Positions 27,971 to 38,526 of a stretch of 64,000 nucleotides of DNA are shown here, one piece after another. Numbering within the stretch: position 1 is the first letter of the stretch; each line of letters starts with the position of its first letter. The translations under genes were made by a program, and so were the position numbers. The DNA is from Marinobacter salexigens (lineage in GTDB: Bacteria; Pseudomonadota; Gammaproteobacteria; Pseudomonadales; Oleiphilaceae). The stretch covers positions 620,001-684,000 of the forward strand of contig NZ_NIHC01000001.1 in the NCBI RefSeq assembly GCF_002806945.1, given 5' to 3'. The notes beneath the pieces are model-generated. The model made no database searches. It saw only the letters and a program-made list of their open reading frames with translations, and had not been told where the DNA came from.

Positions 27971-28641
27971 AAATTCTACTGGTAGAAGATGATCAGCCCT
28001 TGGCTAAGGGGCTCGCTACGTCGCTGGAAGCTGCCGGACTGCTGGTGGAAGTTGCCGGTGATGGTCGTACGGCGGATTTTCTCATCAGCACCGAGCGCTA
28101 CGATGCGGTTATTCTGGATCTGGGCTTGCCCGATGGCAGCGGGGTTCAGTGGTTGTCTGGGTGGCGCGAGCAGGGGATTGAGCTGCCGGTTCTGATTCTC
28201 ACTGCCAGAGAGCGCTGGTCAGACAAAGCCGCAGGGTTTTCAGCAGGCGCCGATGATTACGTTACCAAGCCGTTTGAAACGGCTGAAATCCTGTTCCGGT
28301 TGAGAGCCTTGGTGCGCCGGGCCCACGGCCACGCCCACCCGGTTATTCGGGTAGGGGATATTTCCCTGGATACCCACAGTGCCCAGGTAACTCGTGCCGG
28401 CATGCCAGTATCCCTGACTGCTCAGGAATTCCGGCTGCTTTCCCACCTTGTTCATGCTGCGCCCCGGGTGGTCAGCCGAACCGAGTTAACCGAGCATGTG
28501 TATGACGGCGATACAGAGCCAGACTCCAACGTGATTGATGTGCAGGTCAGCCGCTTGCGCCGCAAACTGGGGAGCCAGAGCATTGAAACCCTGCGCGGCC
28601 AGGGCTATCGGATGCATGCAGATAACACTGAGACCCCATGA
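27967..28641 (+). CDS. OmpR-family response regulator
   Basis: The 224-residue protein has a receiver domain with acidic residues EDD at 7-9, phospho-acceptor Asp51 (ILDLGLPDG) and Lys in DDYVTKPF. A C-terminal winged helix follows (SLTAQEFRLLSHL ... VIDVQVSRLRRKL ... TLRGQGYRM). This arrangement is typical of the PhoP/QseB group. It overlaps both neighbours by ATGA and acts with the downstream kinase. The stimulus is unknown; the adjacent PepSY genes hint at envelope stress or divalent cations. Confidence 0.9.
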   Translation: MKILLVEDDQPLAKGLATSLEAAGLLVEVAGDGRTADFLISTERYDAVILDLGLPDGSGVQWLSGWREQGIELPVLILTARERWSDKAAGFSAGADDYVTKPFETAEILFRLRALVRRAHGHAHPVIRVGDISLDTHSAQVTRAGMPVSLTAQEFRLLSHLVHAAPRVVSRTELTEHVYDGDTEPDSNVIDVQVSRLRRKLGSQSIETLRGQGYRMHADNTETP

Positions 28642-29999
28642 TGCTGGCAAGCCGGCTGCGTCGTCTTCCCATTGCCATGCGCATGCTGGTATCCGCGTTG
28701 GTTCTGGTGGTGTTGGTATTGCCAGCTGCAGGCGCGCTGTTGTCATGGAACTTTCGCGAGGCGGTGAACACCGCCTTTGATGAGCGCCTGGAATCCCTGC
28801 TCAATGTGGTGATTGCCGGAGTTAGCTACGATGTTCGGCAAAATGCCTTGGTAACCAACCGGCAACTGGGCGATTCCCGCTTCGACCGGGTGTTTTCCGG
28901 CTGGTACTGGCAAGTCAGTAACGGCGGTGAGCGGGTGCTTACTTCCCGCTCGCTATGGGATCAGCGGCTGGCGGTTATCCGCGAGTCTGGTATGACTTTC
29001 CGCAGCATTACCGGCCCCAGAGGCAAACAGCTTCGATTGTTGGAGCGGGATATACGCCTTCCCAACCTGGATGAGGTGCTGCATGTGCAGGTGGCCGCGA
29101 GTCTGGACGAAGTAGAGGCACAGGTTGCGCGTTTCCAAACGTTACTGTGGCTGTCGCTGGTGACACTGGGCGTGGTTCTTGTTGTATTGATTGGTTTGCA
29201 GATTCGCTGGGGGCTGGCTCCTCTGCGCCGGGTTGAGCAAAGCCTGAAGGCGGTAGAGCAGGGCAGGCAAGCCTCGATTGAGACGGATTTGCCCAGGGAG
29301 TTGGCGCGGCTGGCAGGTGCCATCAATATCGTACTGGAAAGAGACCAGCGATTGATGGAGCGGGGCAGAACGGCAACGGGCAATCTGGCCCATGCCCTGA
29401 AAACCCCGGTGGCGGTACTGGGCACTCTGGTGGAGCGGTTGCCTCAGGAGCAGCAAGAGGCCATGGCGGCGGAACTCAAGCGTCTGGATGAGGCTATAAG
29501 TCACCATCTCGCCCGTGCTTCCGCAGCGGGGCCAGTAACTCTGGGGGCGGAACAGGATATCATGGTCGTACTCAAACCGGTGATTGAGGGTGTAAAGCGC
29601 CTTGCCGGCAGGCGCGGCCTGGTGTTTCACTGTGATGTGCAGCAAGGTCTCGGGGTACGGATTGATGCCCAGGACTTACAGGAAATTGTCGGCAATCTGC
29701 TGGAAAATGCCATCAATTGGGCCAAAAGTTCCATAGGCTTGACCAGTGCTGTGGAAGGCGGCTGGCTGGTGCTTGCGGTCTTTGACGACGGGCCAGGCAT
29801 GTCACCAGAAACCCGTCAGCAGGCCCTGAGCCGGGGCGGCAAACTGGATGAAGCAAGGTCTGGCTCCGGGCTGGGGCTGTCGATTGTTACTGATCTTGTG
29901 GAGTTGCACGGCGGCGAGCTCCGCTTGGACGAAAGCCCCGAAGGCGGCTTGCGCGTTGAAGTAATCCTGCCCTTGGCGCACCTGCGTTCAGGGCTTTAG
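28638..29999 (+). CDS. Sensor histidine kinase, PhoQ/QseC-like
   Basis: The 453-residue kinase has membrane helices near residues 17-37 and 168-189 flanking a periplasmic domain, a HAMP region, and an H-box LAHALKTPVAVL with His252. The ATPase domain shows the N-box NLLENAINWA, DDGPGM and GSGLGLSIV. It partners the overlapping response regulator. Its final 12 bases overlap the convergent spoVR gene. The periplasmic domain is not of a type I can assign to a ligand. Confidence 0.9.
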   Translation: MMLASRLRRLPIAMRMLVSALVLVVLVLPAAGALLSWNFREAVNTAFDERLESLLNVVIAGVSYDVRQNALVTNRQLGDSRFDRVFSGWYWQVSNGGERVLTSRSLWDQRLAVIRESGMTFRSITGPRGKQLRLLERDIRLPNLDEVLHVQVAASLDEVEAQVARFQTLLWLSLVTLGVVLVVLIGLQIRWGLAPLRRVEQSLKAVEQGRQASIETDLPRELARLAGAINIVLERDQRLMERGRTATGNLAHALKTPVAVLGTLVERLPQEQQEAMAAELKRLDEAISHHLARASAAGPVTLGAEQDIMVVLKPVIEGVKRLAGRRGLVFHCDVQQGLGVRIDAQDLQEIVGNLLENAINWAKSSIGLTSAVEGGWLVLAVFDDGPGMSPETRQQALSRGGKLDEARSGSGLGLSIVTDLVELHGGELRLDESPEGGLRVEVILPLAHLRSGL

Positions 30000-31547
30000 C
30001 GGTGGCGGGTGCGGGCAATGGTACTCCTCTACCACGGTGCCTTCGTCCACGCTTTCCAAATGCACATCAAAGCCCCAAAGCCTGTGGGCGTGGCGTAACA
30101 CTTCTTCGGTATCCTCGCCCAGGGGCACTCTGTCTACAGGCACATGCCTGAGAGTGAGCGAACGGTCGCCCCGTAAATCCACGTTCCACACCTGGATGTT
30201 GGGCTCCCGATAGCTGAGATTATATTGGCGAGCCAGCTTCTCACGGAGTTCACGATAGCCCGGCTCATCGTGTATGGCGGTTACCTTGTAACTGTCCTCC
30301 ATATCGTCATCCTGAATGGCAAACAGTTTCATATCCCGCATCACTTTGGGTGACAGGAATTGTTGGATAAAACTCTCATCCTTGAAGTTGGCCATCGCAA
30401 AGTGCAGGGTTTTTATCCAGTCTGTGCCGGCGATATCCGGGAACCATTCCCGATCCTCATCGGTGGGGTCTTCACAGATCCGCCGCAGGTCAGTGAAGAT
30501 AGAAAATCCCAGGGTGTAAGGATTGATGCCGGAATACCAGGGGCTGTTGAACGGGGGCTGGTACACCACAGCTGTGTGGCTTTGCAGAAACTCCAGCATG
30601 AACCCGTCGGTGACCAGGCCTTTCTCGTACATTCTGTGCAGCAGAGTGTAATGCCAGAAGGTGGCCCAGCCTTCGTTCATCACCTGGGTCTGGCGTTGAG
30701 GGTAGAAGTACTGCGCCAGTTTGCGCACAATCCGGATGATCTCCCGCTGCCAGGTTTCCAGTAGCGGCGCGTTTTTCTCGATGAAGTACAACAGGTTTTC
30801 CTGGGGTTCCTCCGGGTAGCGCTTTTTGCGCTTTATCGGGTCTTCATCCTCGTCCATTTTCGGAATGGTGCGCCAAAGATCATTCACCCGGCGCTGCAGG
30901 TATTCTTCCCGTTCTTCCTGACGCAGAGCTTCCTTGGCGGCAGAAATCGGCGCAGGTCGTTTGTACCGGTCAACGCCGTGATTCATCAGCGCATGGCAGG
31001 AATCCAGTATTTGCTCAACCGCATCCACGCCGTAGCGCTCCTCACAGTCCGACACATAATTCCGGGCAAACACCAGGTAATCAATAATAGCGCTGGCGTC
31101 GGTCCAGGTGCGGAACAGGTAGTTACCCTTGAAGAAGGAGTTGTGACCGTAACAGGCATGGGCAATCACCAGTGCCTGCATGGGCAGGGTGTTTTCCTCC
31201 ATCAGGTAGGCAATGCAGGGATTGGAGTTAATCACAATCTCATAGGCCAGGCCCATCTGGCCGCGCTGGTAACCTTTGGATGTGCTGAGGAATTGCTTGC
31301 CGAAGGACCAGTGATTGTAACCAACCGGCATGCCAACAGAACTGTAGGCGTCCATCATCTGCTCGGCGCTGATTACTTCAACCTGGTTGGGGTAGGTGTC
31401 CAGGCCGAACTCGGCCGCACACTTGGCGATTTCTTCATCGTATTGCCGGATCAACTCGAAGGTCCACTCTGACCCTGTGGAGACCGGGCTGCGAGTGTCC
31501 GGGTTTTCACTGCCCTGCACATTGGGGCGGTCGATAGCATCGCTCAT
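29988..31547 (-). CDS. SpoVR/YcgB family protein
   Basis: This 519-residue protein belongs to the SpoVR family (YcgB in E. coli), with typical [26 protein letters not shown] and [15 protein letters not shown] segments. The molecular function is unsettled. It is the third gene of prkA-yeaH-spoVR and overlaps yeaH by four bases (ATGA). This trio is common in proteobacteria and linked to stationary phase or nutrient stress. Family assignment is firm. Confidence 0.93.
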   Translation of the reverse strand: MSDAIDRPNVQGSENPDTRSPVSTGSEWTFELIRQYDEEIAKCAAEFGLDTYPNQVEVISAEQMMDAYSSVGMPVGYNHWSFGKQFLSTSKGYQRGQMGLAYEIVINSNPCIAYLMEENTLPMQALVIAHACYGHNSFFKGNYLFRTWTDASAIIDYLVFARNYVSDCEERYGVDAVEQILDSCHALMNHGVDRYKRPAPISAAKEALRQEEREEYLQRRVNDLWRTIPKMDEDEDPIKRKKRYPEEPQENLLYFIEKNAPLLETWQREIIRIVRKLAQYFYPQRQTQVMNEGWATFWHYTLLHRMYEKGLVTDGFMLEFLQSHTAVVYQPPFNSPWYSGINPYTLGFSIFTDLRRICEDPTDEDREWFPDIAGTDWIKTLHFAMANFKDESFIQQFLSPKVMRDMKLFAIQDDDMEDSYKVTAIHDEPGYRELREKLARQYNLSYREPNIQVWNVDLRGDRSLTLRHVPVDRVPLGEDTEEVLRHAHRLWGFDVHLESVDEGTVVEEYHCPHPPPLKP

Positions 31548-32839
31548 GCCGCTTTCCTCTCAAACAGCCGGCGGAAAACCGGGTAGATCTCGCTCGGGTC
31601 GGCAATTTGCTGCTGGGCAAAGCTCCCCGGGAATTGCTCCTGCACCCGCTCGTATTCGTACCACAGCATCTGGTGATCCTGGGGCGTAATCTCCACATAG
31701 GCGAAGTACTGCACTAACGGCAGAATGCGCTCGGTCAGCAGCTTGCCGCAAATAGGGGAGTCGTCGTTCCAGTTGTCGCCATCGGATGCCTGGGCGGCAT
31801 AGATATTCCACTCTGCTGGCGAGTAGCGGGAGTCGATGATCTTGTGCATCAGTTTCAGGGCGCTTGAAACAATGGTGCCACCGGTCTCCCGGGAATAAAA
31901 AAACTCTTCCTCATCCACTTCCTTGGCGCTGGTGTGGTGGCGTATGAACACCACGTCGATTTTCTTGTAGTTCTTTTTCAGGAACAGGTACAGCAGGATG
32001 AAAAACCGCTTGGCGGTATCCTTGTGCATCTGCGTCATGGAGCCGGATACATCCATCAGGCAAAACATGACCGCGCTGGTGGCGGGCTTGTGCTGCTTCA
32101 GGTGCTGGCGGTAGCGCAGGTCGATTTCATCAATGAAGGGGATGCGCTTCACATTGGCTTTCAGTCGGGCAATTTCGTCCTCAAGCACCCGGATTTGATC
32201 GTCGTGGCTGAAGGCTGCGTCCAGATCCGCAGGGGCGCTTTTGAGATCCGCGAGTTGCGCCTCAAGCTCCCGGATTTTCTTCCTGCGTGCGCCACCCAGC
32301 CCTAACCGGCGAGCATGGGCACCGCGTAAAGAGCGGATAACGTCGAGTTTGGCAGGCACGCCTTGGGTGCTGTACCCGGAGCGCACATAGTTGAAAGACT
32401 CAGTATCCTTGAGTTGTTTTCGGACAAGGTTCGGAAGTTCCAGATCATCGAACAGAAAGTTCAGGAACTCGTCCTGGGTGATCTGGAAAGCAAACTCATC
32501 CATGCCTTCGCCGTCAGGGCTGGCCTTGCCTTGCCCCTGGCCTTGACCGCTGCCACCCTCTGGCTTGGGTATCCTGTCTCCGGCTACAAAATCCTGGTTG
32601 CCCGGGTGCACCATTTCACGGTGTCCGCCCTGGCCGTGATGGAACACCGGCTCATCGATATCCCGGGTAGGAATGCTGACGTTCTCTCCCCGCTCTATAT
32701 CGGTGATCGAACGCCGGTGTACCGCGTCAGAAACGGCTTTCTTGATGTGATGCCGGTAGCGGCGCAAAAATCGCTCCCGGTTCACTGCACTCTTGTTTTT
32801 GCCATTCAGCCGTCGGTCGACAATGTGGGTCATACCCAT
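31544..32839 (-). CDS. YeaH/YhbH family (DUF444) protein with VWA-like domain
   Basis: The 431-residue protein starts [17 protein letters not shown] and has a glycine/glutamine-rich linker near residues 112-127. A VWA-like domain contains [10 protein letters not shown] (about residue 235), a metal-ion-dependent adhesion motif DxSxS. ATG 32839 has GGAG eight bases upstream. It lies between prkA and spoVR in one operon and probably forms a complex with PrkA; this is inferred from the conserved linkage. Confidence 0.93.
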   Translation of the reverse strand: MGMTHIVDRRLNGKNKSAVNRERFLRRYRHHIKKAVSDAVHRRSITDIERGENVSIPTRDIDEPVFHHGQGGHREMVHPGNQDFVAGDRIPKPEGGSGQGQGQGKASPDGEGMDEFAFQITQDEFLNFLFDDLELPNLVRKQLKDTESFNYVRSGYSTQGVPAKLDVIRSLRGAHARRLGLGGARRKKIRELEAQLADLKSAPADLDAAFSHDDQIRVLEDEIARLKANVKRIPFIDEIDLRYRQHLKQHKPATSAVMFCLMDVSGSMTQMHKDTAKRFFILLYLFLKKNYKKIDVVFIRHHTSAKEVDEEEFFYSRETGGTIVSSALKLMHKIIDSRYSPAEWNIYAAQASDGDNWNDDSPICGKLLTERILPLVQYFAYVEITPQDHQMLWYEYERVQEQFPGSFAQQQIADPSEIYPVFRRLFERKAA

Positions 32840-32907
32840 AATTCACACTCCACTTACACGTTCGGGGCTAAAGCTGCAGGCTGGGTTTCCCCAGCCATGC
32901 CGCCCTG

Positions 32908-34830
32908 CTAGTGGGACTTGCGAACCCGCAGGTACCACTCTGCCAGCAGGCGTACCTGCTTCTCGGTGTAGCCCCGATCGACCATACGTTCGACAAACTG
33001 CTTGTGTTTGCTCTGATCCTCCTGGCTGGCTTTGGGGTTGAAGGAGATAACTGGCAGCAGGTCCTCGGTATTGGAGAACATTTTCTTCTCGATCACACTG
33101 CGCAGTTTTTCATAGCTGAGCCAGGACGGGTTTTCACCCTGGTTGTTGGCTCGCGCCCGAAGCACAAAGTTGACGACCTCGTTGCGGAAATCCTTGGGGT
33201 TACTGATGCCCGCCGGTTTTTCGATCTTTTCCAGTTCCTCGTTGATAGAAGAACGGTCGAGAATCTCCCCGGTTTCCGGGTCCCGGAATTCCTGATCCTG
33301 AATCCACAGGTCGGCATAGGTTACGTAACGGTCGAACAGGTTCTGCCCGTATTCGCTGTAGCTTTCCAGATAAGCCGTCTGGATTTCCTTGCCGATAAAC
33401 TGAACATAGTGGGGGGCCAGGAATTCTTTGATGAAGCGCAGGTAGCGCTCCTGAACTTCCGGTGCGAACTGTTCCTGTTCAATCTGCTTTTCAATCACGT
33501 AAAGCAGGTGCACCGGGTTAGCCGCCACTTCGGTGGTGTCGAAGTTGAACACCTTGGAGAGAATCTTGAACGCAAAGCGGGTGGAAAGGCCGTCCATACC
33601 TTCGTTTACGCCCGCCGCATCACGATACTCCTGGATGGACTTTGCTTTCGGGTCGGTATCTTTGATGTTCTGGCCGTCGTAGACTCGCATTTTGGAGAAG
33701 ATACTGGAGTTTTCCGGCTCTTTGATCCGTGAAAGCACGGAAAACTGAGCCAGCATATCCAGCGTATCGGGAGCGCAGGGCGAGCCTGCAAGGGAGCTGT
33801 TTTTTAGCAGCTTCTTGTAGATCTCGACCTCTTCCGTAACCCGCACACAGTAGGGCACTTTGACGATGTACACCCGGTCAAGGAATGCCTCGTTGTGCTT
33901 ATTGTTCCGGAAGGTCTGCCACTCGGATTCGTTGGAGTGGGCCAGGATAACGCCATCGAAGGGTACAGAGCCCATGCCTTCGGTGGTGTTGTAGTTGCCT
34001 TCCTGCGTTGCGGTCAGTAACGGGTGCAGCACTTTGATGGGCGCCTTGAACATCTCCACAAATTCCATTAGTCCCTGGTTGGCCTTGCACAGGCCGCCAC
34101 TGAAGCTGTAGGCATCCGGGTCATCCTGGGAAAAGTCTTCCAGCATGCGGATGTTCACCTTGCCCACCAGAGCAGAGATGTCCTGGTTGTTGTCGTCCCC
34201 AGGTTCGGTTTTGGATACGCCAATCTGATCCAGCACAGAGGGGTACTTTTTCACCACGCGGAACTTGCTGATATCGCCACCATATTCGTGCAGGCGTTTC
34301 ACCGCCCAGGGGGACATGATGTTCTTTGTATAGCGCGTGGGAATACCGTATTCCTCTTCCAGAATGGCGGCGTCTTCTGCGGGATCAAAAAGCCCAAGAG
34401 GGGATTCGTTAACGGGAGAGTCCTTGATGGCATAGAAGGGCACCTTCTGCATCAGGTACTTGAGCTTTTCCGCCAGTGACGATTTACCACCACCAACCGG
34501 ACCCAGCAGGTATAGAATCTGTTTCTTTTCTTCCAGGCCCTGAGCCGCGTGCCGGTAAAAAGACACGATGTTTTCTACAGCTTCTTCCATACCGTAGAAC
34601 TCGGAAAATTCCGGATAGCGCTTGATGATTTTGTTGGAAAATATGCGCGACAGACGGGTATCGCGGGAGGTGTCGACAAATTCGGGTTCGCCGATGGCAA
34701 TCAGTAATCGTTCGGCGGCCGTGGCATAGGCCGTGGGGTCGTTCTTGCAGATCTCGAGGTATTCCTCGAGGCTGTACTCTTCTTCCTGGGTGCTCTCATA
34801 CCGGTTTTTAAACTGCTGCAGTATGCTCAT
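32908..34830 (-). CDS. PrkA/YeaG serine protein kinase
   Basis: The 640-residue protein starts MSILQQFKNRYES, has an AAA-like P-loop GPVGGGKSSL near residue 111 and the C-terminal PrkA domain. It is described in E. coli (YeaG) as a stress-related kinase that acts with YeaH, and in Bacillus PrkA as a kinase or protease. The ribosome site is GAGGGG. It is the first gene of the trio; the 238 bp upstream presumably carry the promoter, possibly stationary-phase controlled, but I see no clear box. Confidence 0.94.
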   Translation of the reverse strand: MSILQQFKNRYESTQEEEYSLEEYLEICKNDPTAYATAAERLLIAIGEPEFVDTSRDTRLSRIFSNKIIKRYPEFSEFYGMEEAVENIVSFYRHAAQGLEEKKQILYLLGPVGGGKSSLAEKLKYLMQKVPFYAIKDSPVNESPLGLFDPAEDAAILEEEYGIPTRYTKNIMSPWAVKRLHEYGGDISKFRVVKKYPSVLDQIGVSKTEPGDDNNQDISALVGKVNIRMLEDFSQDDPDAYSFSGGLCKANQGLMEFVEMFKAPIKVLHPLLTATQEGNYNTTEGMGSVPFDGVILAHSNESEWQTFRNNKHNEAFLDRVYIVKVPYCVRVTEEVEIYKKLLKNSSLAGSPCAPDTLDMLAQFSVLSRIKEPENSSIFSKMRVYDGQNIKDTDPKAKSIQEYRDAAGVNEGMDGLSTRFAFKILSKVFNFDTTEVAANPVHLLYVIEKQIEQEQFAPEVQERYLRFIKEFLAPHYVQFIGKEIQTAYLESYSEYGQNLFDRYVTYADLWIQDQEFRDPETGEILDRSSINEELEKIEKPAGISNPKDFRNEVVNFVLRARANNQGENPSWLSYEKLRSVIEKKMFSNTEDLLPVISFNPKASQEDQSKHKQFVERMVDRGYTEKQVRLLAEWYLRVRKSH

Positions 34831-35068
34831 GGGTAGCCCCTCGCTTGCTGGTCTTCAGCTTTTAATACACGCAATATCCCCGTTGCAGTTACGGACGCCA
34901 TGCTGGCGATTCGGTTAGTTAAGGGTGGGTGGAATCAACTAATACAGCGGGCCTCGATCTGTGTCGGGTTTCCGCCTGCTCATTCTGAGCTTAGTTCACG
35001 GTCACTGGGTTGGACAGGGAGTAAATGGTTAAGGTTCATTAAATTATGTTATCGCCAGAATTACAGCC

Positions 35069-35722
35069 TCAGCGTTTGGTAAGCCGAAAGACGCTCTCCG
35101 TTGCGCTGGCAAGGCCTTTGCGCTTGGTGAATGGGTGGTCGCTGGCCAGGGTGTTGGTAAGAATGTGCTCAATATTATAATCGGGTGAATAGAGTTCGCG
35201 GACTTCATCATCGCTCACGTTGAACGGCGGTGGGGTAATTTTGGTACCGTAGTCCAGAGTGATGAGCAGAATGCGTGTGCCCTCTGGGATGATGGCCGTA
35301 AGATGGTCAACATAAGCCTTGCGCATGGAGGCAGGCAGTGCGATTAACGCAGCGCGGTCGTAGACCAGGCGGGTGTACTGAAGGTCTTCCGACACCAGTT
35401 GAAAGAAATCGCCGCACCATAGTTGCAAGTTCTCATGCTTGAATGTGGTGAAGGGCTCGCTTGGGTGGACCATGGCTTTCTCGCCGGCCTCGGCAAAAAA
35501 ATCCTTGCAGGCAATTTCGCTTAGCTCCACGCCGATGACAGGGTGGCCGCGATCGTGGAGCCACCACATATCGTGGGCCTTGCCGCACAAGGGTACAAAA
35601 ACCCCTTCGGTGCCTCCGCCAGAAAGCTCCGGCCAGTGCTCGTAAAGATATTTGTTAACAGAGCCTTCATGGAAACCGATTTCTTTTTTGCTCCAGCGTT
35701 CGTGCCAGAATTCGTGTTCCAT
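35069..35722 (-). CDS. tpm: Thiopurine S-methyltransferase
   Basis: The 217-residue SAM-dependent methyltransferase starts with the family signature FWHERWSKKEIGFHEG. FVPLCGKAHDMWWL and GVELSE form the SAM-binding region. In bacteria Tpm methylates thiopurines and also selenium or tellurium oxyanions. ATG 35722 has GGGAG upstream. It diverges from the dehydrogenase at 35797 and shares a 74 bp promoter region with it. Confidence 0.93.
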   Translation of the reverse strand: MEHEFWHERWSKKEIGFHEGSVNKYLYEHWPELSGGGTEGVFVPLCGKAHDMWWLHDRGHPVIGVELSEIACKDFFAEAGEKAMVHPSEPFTTFKHENLQLWCGDFFQLVSEDLQYTRLVYDRAALIALPASMRKAYVDHLTAIIPEGTRILLITLDYGTKITPPPFNVSDDEVRELYSPDYNIEHILTNTLASDHPFTKRKGLASATESVFRLTKR

Positions 35723-35796
35723 GGTTGCTGCTCCCTTACTTGTGTGTTTGATTCAGTTTACCCTAATCTTTGCGTTCATTGATGAAGGACGAAAGT

Positions 35797-36732
35797 ATGA
35801 AAGCCGTATTTTTAGATGCCACTACACTGGGCGAAGATGTGGATCTCTCGCCTGTTGAGCAGGTTGCCGGCGGCCTGGTGAAGTATGAGGCCACCTCGCC
35901 AGGCCAGGTAGTTGAGCGGATTGGGGGCTTTGATACGGTGCTGGTCAACAAAGTGGTACTTGCCCGGGAACATATCGAACAATGCCCGGATCTGAAAACC
36001 ATCGCTGTTGTGGCCACCGGGCTGAATAATATCGATCTGAATGCAGCTAAAGACCATGGCATACGGGTGCTGAATGTAAAGAACTATGGGCGCTCAACAG
36101 TGGCACAGCACACCATGGCACTGATGTTGGCGCTGGCAACACGCTTGCTGGATTACGACAGAGATGTGCGAGCCGGGCGCTGGGCGCAAAGCGACATGTT
36201 CTGCTTGATGAATCACCCGATTCTGGAGCTGGAAGGGAGGACTCTGGGTATTCTTGGCTACGGAGACCTCGGCCAGGGTGTTGCCGAGCGAGCCAAGGCA
36301 TTCGGCATGAAGATACTGCTCGGCGCACGCCCCGGGCAAGCGACGGGGGAGGTCGATGGCTATCCCCGGATACCTCTGAATGAACTCCTGCCGCAGGTCG
36401 ACGTTCTCTCTCTGCATTGTCTGCTCACGGACGAAACCCGCAACCTGATTGGCGCCCCGGAGCTGCAGGTGATGCGGTCAGACGCCTTGCTGATTAATAC
36501 CAGTCGCGGTGGTTTGGTCGATGAGGCTGCGCTTGCAAATGCGCTGCGAAAGGGTGTTATCGGGGGAGCAGGGTTTGATGTGTTGACCGAGGAACCTCCG
36601 GTAAATGGCAATCCACTACTTGCTGATGATATTCCAAATCTGATTGTTACGCCGCACTCGGCCTGGGCCAGCCGTGAGGCAAGGCAGCGGATTGTGGAGA
36701 TCACGGCACGAAACCTTGCTTCAGTTTTATGA
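35797..36732 (+). CDS. D-2-hydroxyacid dehydrogenase (glycerate dehydrogenase-like)
   Basis: The 311-residue protein has the NAD-binding motif LGYGDLGQGVAER and the family catalytic triad: Arg in NTSRGGLVDE, Glu in DVLTEEP and His in VTPHSAWAS. It resembles HprA/GhrB-type enzymes that reduce hydroxypyruvate or glyoxylate. ATG 35797 was selected because AGGACG lies five bases upstream; the frame is open to 35770. The substrate is not certain. Confidence 0.9.
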   Translation: MKAVFLDATTLGEDVDLSPVEQVAGGLVKYEATSPGQVVERIGGFDTVLVNKVVLAREHIEQCPDLKTIAVVATGLNNIDLNAAKDHGIRVLNVKNYGRSTVAQHTMALMLALATRLLDYDRDVRAGRWAQSDMFCLMNHPILELEGRTLGILGYGDLGQGVAERAKAFGMKILLGARPGQATGEVDGYPRIPLNELLPQVDVLSLHCLLTDETRNLIGAPELQVMRSDALLINTSRGGLVDEAALANALRKGVIGGAGFDVLTEEPPVNGNPLLADDIPNLIVTPHSAWASREARQRIVEITARNLASVL

Positions 36733-36982
36733 TTTGGTTGGTGTTTTGCACAAGTTGGTTGGTTACTGTGCAGTCAATAATTTTTGCTCGATGTTCGTGT
36801 AGCAATTTGTTGGTGGGATTGTAAAACGTTGCAATAAAAGCCGGGCTGCTTCTATCAAATCGGACGCTTTCAAACTAGGTTAACGCGTTGTAAGTATTTG
36901 GTAATCTAACGGCTGACATCAGTGTTATGGGCTTTTGCCTCTCACTGAGATAAAACAGCCAGCAGCTTCAGGGAGAGGATGT

Positions 36983-38491
36983 GTGACGGCAATCAAGTAT
37001 TTGGTGCTGGTGTTAGGCGTTGCGGCAATGGTTTCCGGGTGTTCGTCATATCAGCATCGTAATCAGATGGCTTCGTTCAATACGGCTTATTCCTCGGGCG
37101 ATTACGACGCTGCTTTGAAAACGGTGAGTTTCGGTTCCGAAGATGATGAGACCGTAGATTCTGAGGGGCGACTTCTGGAGCTCCTGCATCAGGGCGAGGT
37201 GTACCGGCTCACAGGACGTAACGAAGAGTCGGTAAGGGCGTACGATCTTGCAGAAGTGGGCATGAAGTACCTCGACACCGAGGGGATGCTTGAGACAGCT
37301 GCCGAGAACTTTATGGCGGTGATGGTGAACGACTCCCAGCGGGATTATGAAGCACTGATGGCTGAGGCTGTCCTGGTTAACACCTACAAAGCGCTAGCAT
37401 TCCTGGCGGCCGGTAATAATGAGTACGCTCGCATTGAATTCAACCGGGCCAATGACCGTACCCGCCGTGCGGTTGATTACTTCCGTGAGGAAATTGCTGA
37501 ACAGCAGGCTGCGCTTGAGGAAAAAGCGCGAGAGGGAGAAAACAACGCCTCTATGGTACGAAACAGCCTTCAGAACAAAGAGTTTCAGGCAGCGATTGAG
37601 AACCACTATGGTCCCGCCTCCAGCTGGTCTGTTTTTCCCGAGTTTATAGTTCCTTCGAGCACTTACCTCCACGGCATATACTTCCTTGCGAATGCCACGA
37701 GTGGTGGAGATTATGAGCGTGCGGCCACGTCGCTCAAGCGGGTTGCGCAGATGAGCCCCGATAGCGCCATATTGAAAGCCGATTCAGACCTGGCAACGAA
37801 CCTTGCATCTGGCAAGCAAAGCTTGACCGAATTGCCTCCGCAAGTCTGGATTGTTTATGAAAACGGATTGGGTCCGGTTCTGCAGGAAGAGCGCTTTGAT
37901 GTGCCCTTGCTGCTCTTTCATGGTAACCAGCAAGCTCCGGCTTACATTGGCATTGCATTGCCGAGATACGCTGACCGACCGATGGTCCCGGGAACCTTGG
38001 GGGTAATGGGCGATAACGCTGAGACTGTGCAAACGGAGCGGATCTCGGATATGGGCACAGTTATCCGTACCGAAATGAAAGAGCGCTTTGCCGGTGTGCT
38101 TACCAGAGCGGTAACTTCAGCGGTTATCAAAGCAGTGATACAGAATGAGGCAGCGGAGCAGTTTGGAGCCCTTGGGCAATTGGGCGCAGCAGCGCTCACG
38201 ATTGCTACCACCCAGGCAGACTTGCGTGGGTGGCAGGCAATGCCGGATCACTGGCAGGCGGCCCGAATTGACCGGCCAGAGAGTGGTAACCTGACTCTGC
38301 TGGATAACCAGGGTGGCGTGCTTGGTAATGTGGAAATACCACAACAACCTTTTACTCTGGTGTATGTTAAGCGCCCGACAATGCTCGCCCCGGCAACGGT
38401 CATCACTATGGATCTGCAGGGCGGTGGCGAGGCCGTAGTGGCGCGCCTGCCTGAGATCGCAGAATCAGCTCAGGTGTCCGGTATTCAGTAA
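36983..38491 (+). CDS. COG3014-like envelope lipoprotein, first gene of a five-gene cluster
   Basis: This 502-residue precursor has a lipobox VSGCSS near residue 19. The mature part is helical, with TPR-like repeats (GEVYRLTGRNEESVRAYDLAE; YKALAFLAAGNNEYARIEF), and a beta-rich C-terminus that includes YENGLGPVLQEERFDVPL. I recall related proteins as COG3014. GTG 36983 follows GGGAGAGGA; the frame stays open to 36935 by a TTG. It is followed by genes for YcfL-, LpoB- and FlgT/CsgG-like proteins, so an outer-membrane assembly or peptidoglycan role is probable. Function is unknown. Confidence 0.82.
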   Translation: MTAIKYLVLVLGVAAMVSGCSSYQHRNQMASFNTAYSSGDYDAALKTVSFGSEDDETVDSEGRLLELLHQGEVYRLTGRNEESVRAYDLAEVGMKYLDTEGMLETAAENFMAVMVNDSQRDYEALMAEAVLVNTYKALAFLAAGNNEYARIEFNRANDRTRRAVDYFREEIAEQQAALEEKAREGENNASMVRNSLQNKEFQAAIENHYGPASSWSVFPEFIVPSSTYLHGIYFLANATSGGDYERAATSLKRVAQMSPDSAILKADSDLATNLASGKQSLTELPPQVWIVYENGLGPVLQEERFDVPLLLFHGNQQAPAYIGIALPRYADRPMVPGTLGVMGDNAETVQTERISDMGTVIRTEMKERFAGVLTRAVTSAVIKAVIQNEAAEQFGALGQLGAAALTIATTQADLRGWQAMPDHWQAARIDRPESGNLTLLDNQGGVLGNVEIPQQPFTLVYVKRPTMLAPATVITMDLQGGGEAVVARLPEIAESAQVSGIQ

Positions 38492-38526
38492 CAAGTACAA
38501 CGCATCAAAATCACAGGATGTAGATT

